A stretch of DNA of 6,262 bases from JAWXBM01 sp034440115. GTDB taxonomy: Bacteria > Pseudomonadota > Gammaproteobacteria > Xanthomonadales > SZUA-36. Below the pieces are notes generated by a model. It ran no database searches. It saw only the letters and a list, made by a program, of their open reading frames with translations, and was not told where the DNA came from. A program made the position numbers and the translations under genes. The stretch lies in contig JAWXBM010000120.1 in assembly GCA_034440115.1 (NCBI GenBank), forward strand, positions 1-6,262, written 5' to 3'. Positions 5,944-6,262 of this stretch are shown here, one piece after another; the stretch's first letter is position 1; every line of letters starts with the position of its first letter.

Positions 5944-6262
5944 GGATTAGCTCCTGTAAGTCACCTTGACCCAATGCGGATGCCAACTCGACATCCGTCA
6001 TGCGACCGTAGGCCTGCGCGAGCTTCTTGAAATCAGCGAGCTCGTCGAGGTCGATATTGGCCCTATCCTTCTTCGCAAAGAGGTATGCGAACACCCAATA
6101 GCGCCCACCCTTTGCCAAGACAATGGAGCGGTGCAAGTTGTCGTTCAGCCGCTTCTTGAAAACGCCCCCGCCCAGATCGTCGGCCTGCCCCTGAATGACC
6201 TCCAGAATCGCAGCCTTCAAGGCCGCATCACCAATACGCGCCTTCTTGGCAGCCTTGCTGAA
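5933..6262 (-). CDS. RelE-type toxin, 5' end outside the window
   Basis: The last 109 residues of a RelE/ParE-superfamily toxin (the DUF1044-like branch, Pfam RelE PF06296 from memory). Members are thought to act as ribosome-dependent mRNA endonucleases. A TTG at 6220 is not the real start: the frame runs open to the window edge, reading FSKAAKKARIGDAA, the expected N-terminal helix of this family. Only some 10 residues should be missing. Family marks include GQADDLGGGVFKKRL, then HRSIVLAKGGRYW, then YLFAKKDRANI. Basic residues in these strands would form the RNA-binding face. It ends HDE and overlaps the antitoxin start by 11 bases. The pair may help keep the island in the chromosome, or may itself act in stress or phage response; both are inference. 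Confidence 0.9.
   Translation of the reverse strand, partial: FSKAAKKARIGDAALKAAILEVIQGQADDLGGGVFKKRLNDNLHRSIVLAKGGRYWVFAYLFAKKDRANIDLDELADFKKLAQAYGRMTDVELASALGQGDLQELIHDE
5951..5955 (-). promoter_or_regulatory. Ribosome-binding site for the antitoxin
   Basis: AGGAG on the minus strand, 7 bases before ATG 5943 and inside the toxin coding region. It lets the antitoxin be made efficiently from the shared message and supports the chosen antitoxin start. Confidence 0.75.

Noticed and set aside
5641..6030. Open frame of 129 codons on the plus strand opposite the toxin-antitoxin pair
   Set aside because: It spans two overlapping, well-supported minus-strand genes and has no domain features.
6218..6220. 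TTG as the start codon of the RelE toxin
   Set aside because: The frame stays open to the window edge and its upstream residues match the expected N-terminal helix, so the true start is outside the window.

Overview
The window looks like accessory (island-type) DNA from a GC-rich proteobacterium, most likely a beta- or gammaproteobacterium (Pseudomonas, Xanthomonas or Burkholderia relatives). I base this on two GC-rich modules of families common there: a tyrosine integrase at the left and a RelE-type toxin with an XRE antitoxin at the right. The genus cannot be fixed from the sequence alone. No rRNA, tRNA, CRISPR array or recognisable insertion sequence was seen.

Layout. Bases 1-169 hold two small hairpins and a purine-rich ribosome-binding region. 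The integrase runs rightward at 170-1036, apparently full length, with all expected catalytic residues. A gene-free stretch follows at 1037-1508. Then three tightly packed genes run leftward, transcribed in the order 5297 -> 4065, 4062 -> 2353, 2351 -> 1509: (1) an N6-adenine DNA methyltransferase fused to a C-terminal type I specificity-like target recognition region; (2) an Orc1/Cdc6-like AAA+ ATPase with a C-terminal zinc ribbon and helix-hairpin-helix-like tail; (3) a helical protein with an R-x4-H motif, read as a HEPN-type ribonuclease. A second gap (5298-5619) separates these from a leftward toxin-antitoxin pair. The antitoxin is at 5620-5943, and the toxin (5933 to the window edge) lacks its first residues.

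How the genes may work together. The three middle genes have junctions of 1-2 bases, so they are almost certainly one operon. DNA methylation and recognition, a DNA-binding ATPase and a probable toxic RNase, with no restriction nuclease gene, next to an integrase and a toxin-antitoxin pair, suggest an anti-phage system. In it, DNA status could be sensed by the methyltransferase and ATPase and turned into RNA cleavage. The logic resembles PrrC or RloC anticodon nucleases held in check by a type I restriction complex, but the parts differ. I do not recognise this exact three-gene set as a named system. This is the main finding of the window. The three genes are less GC-rich than both flanks in the lines I counted, which fits separate acquisition.
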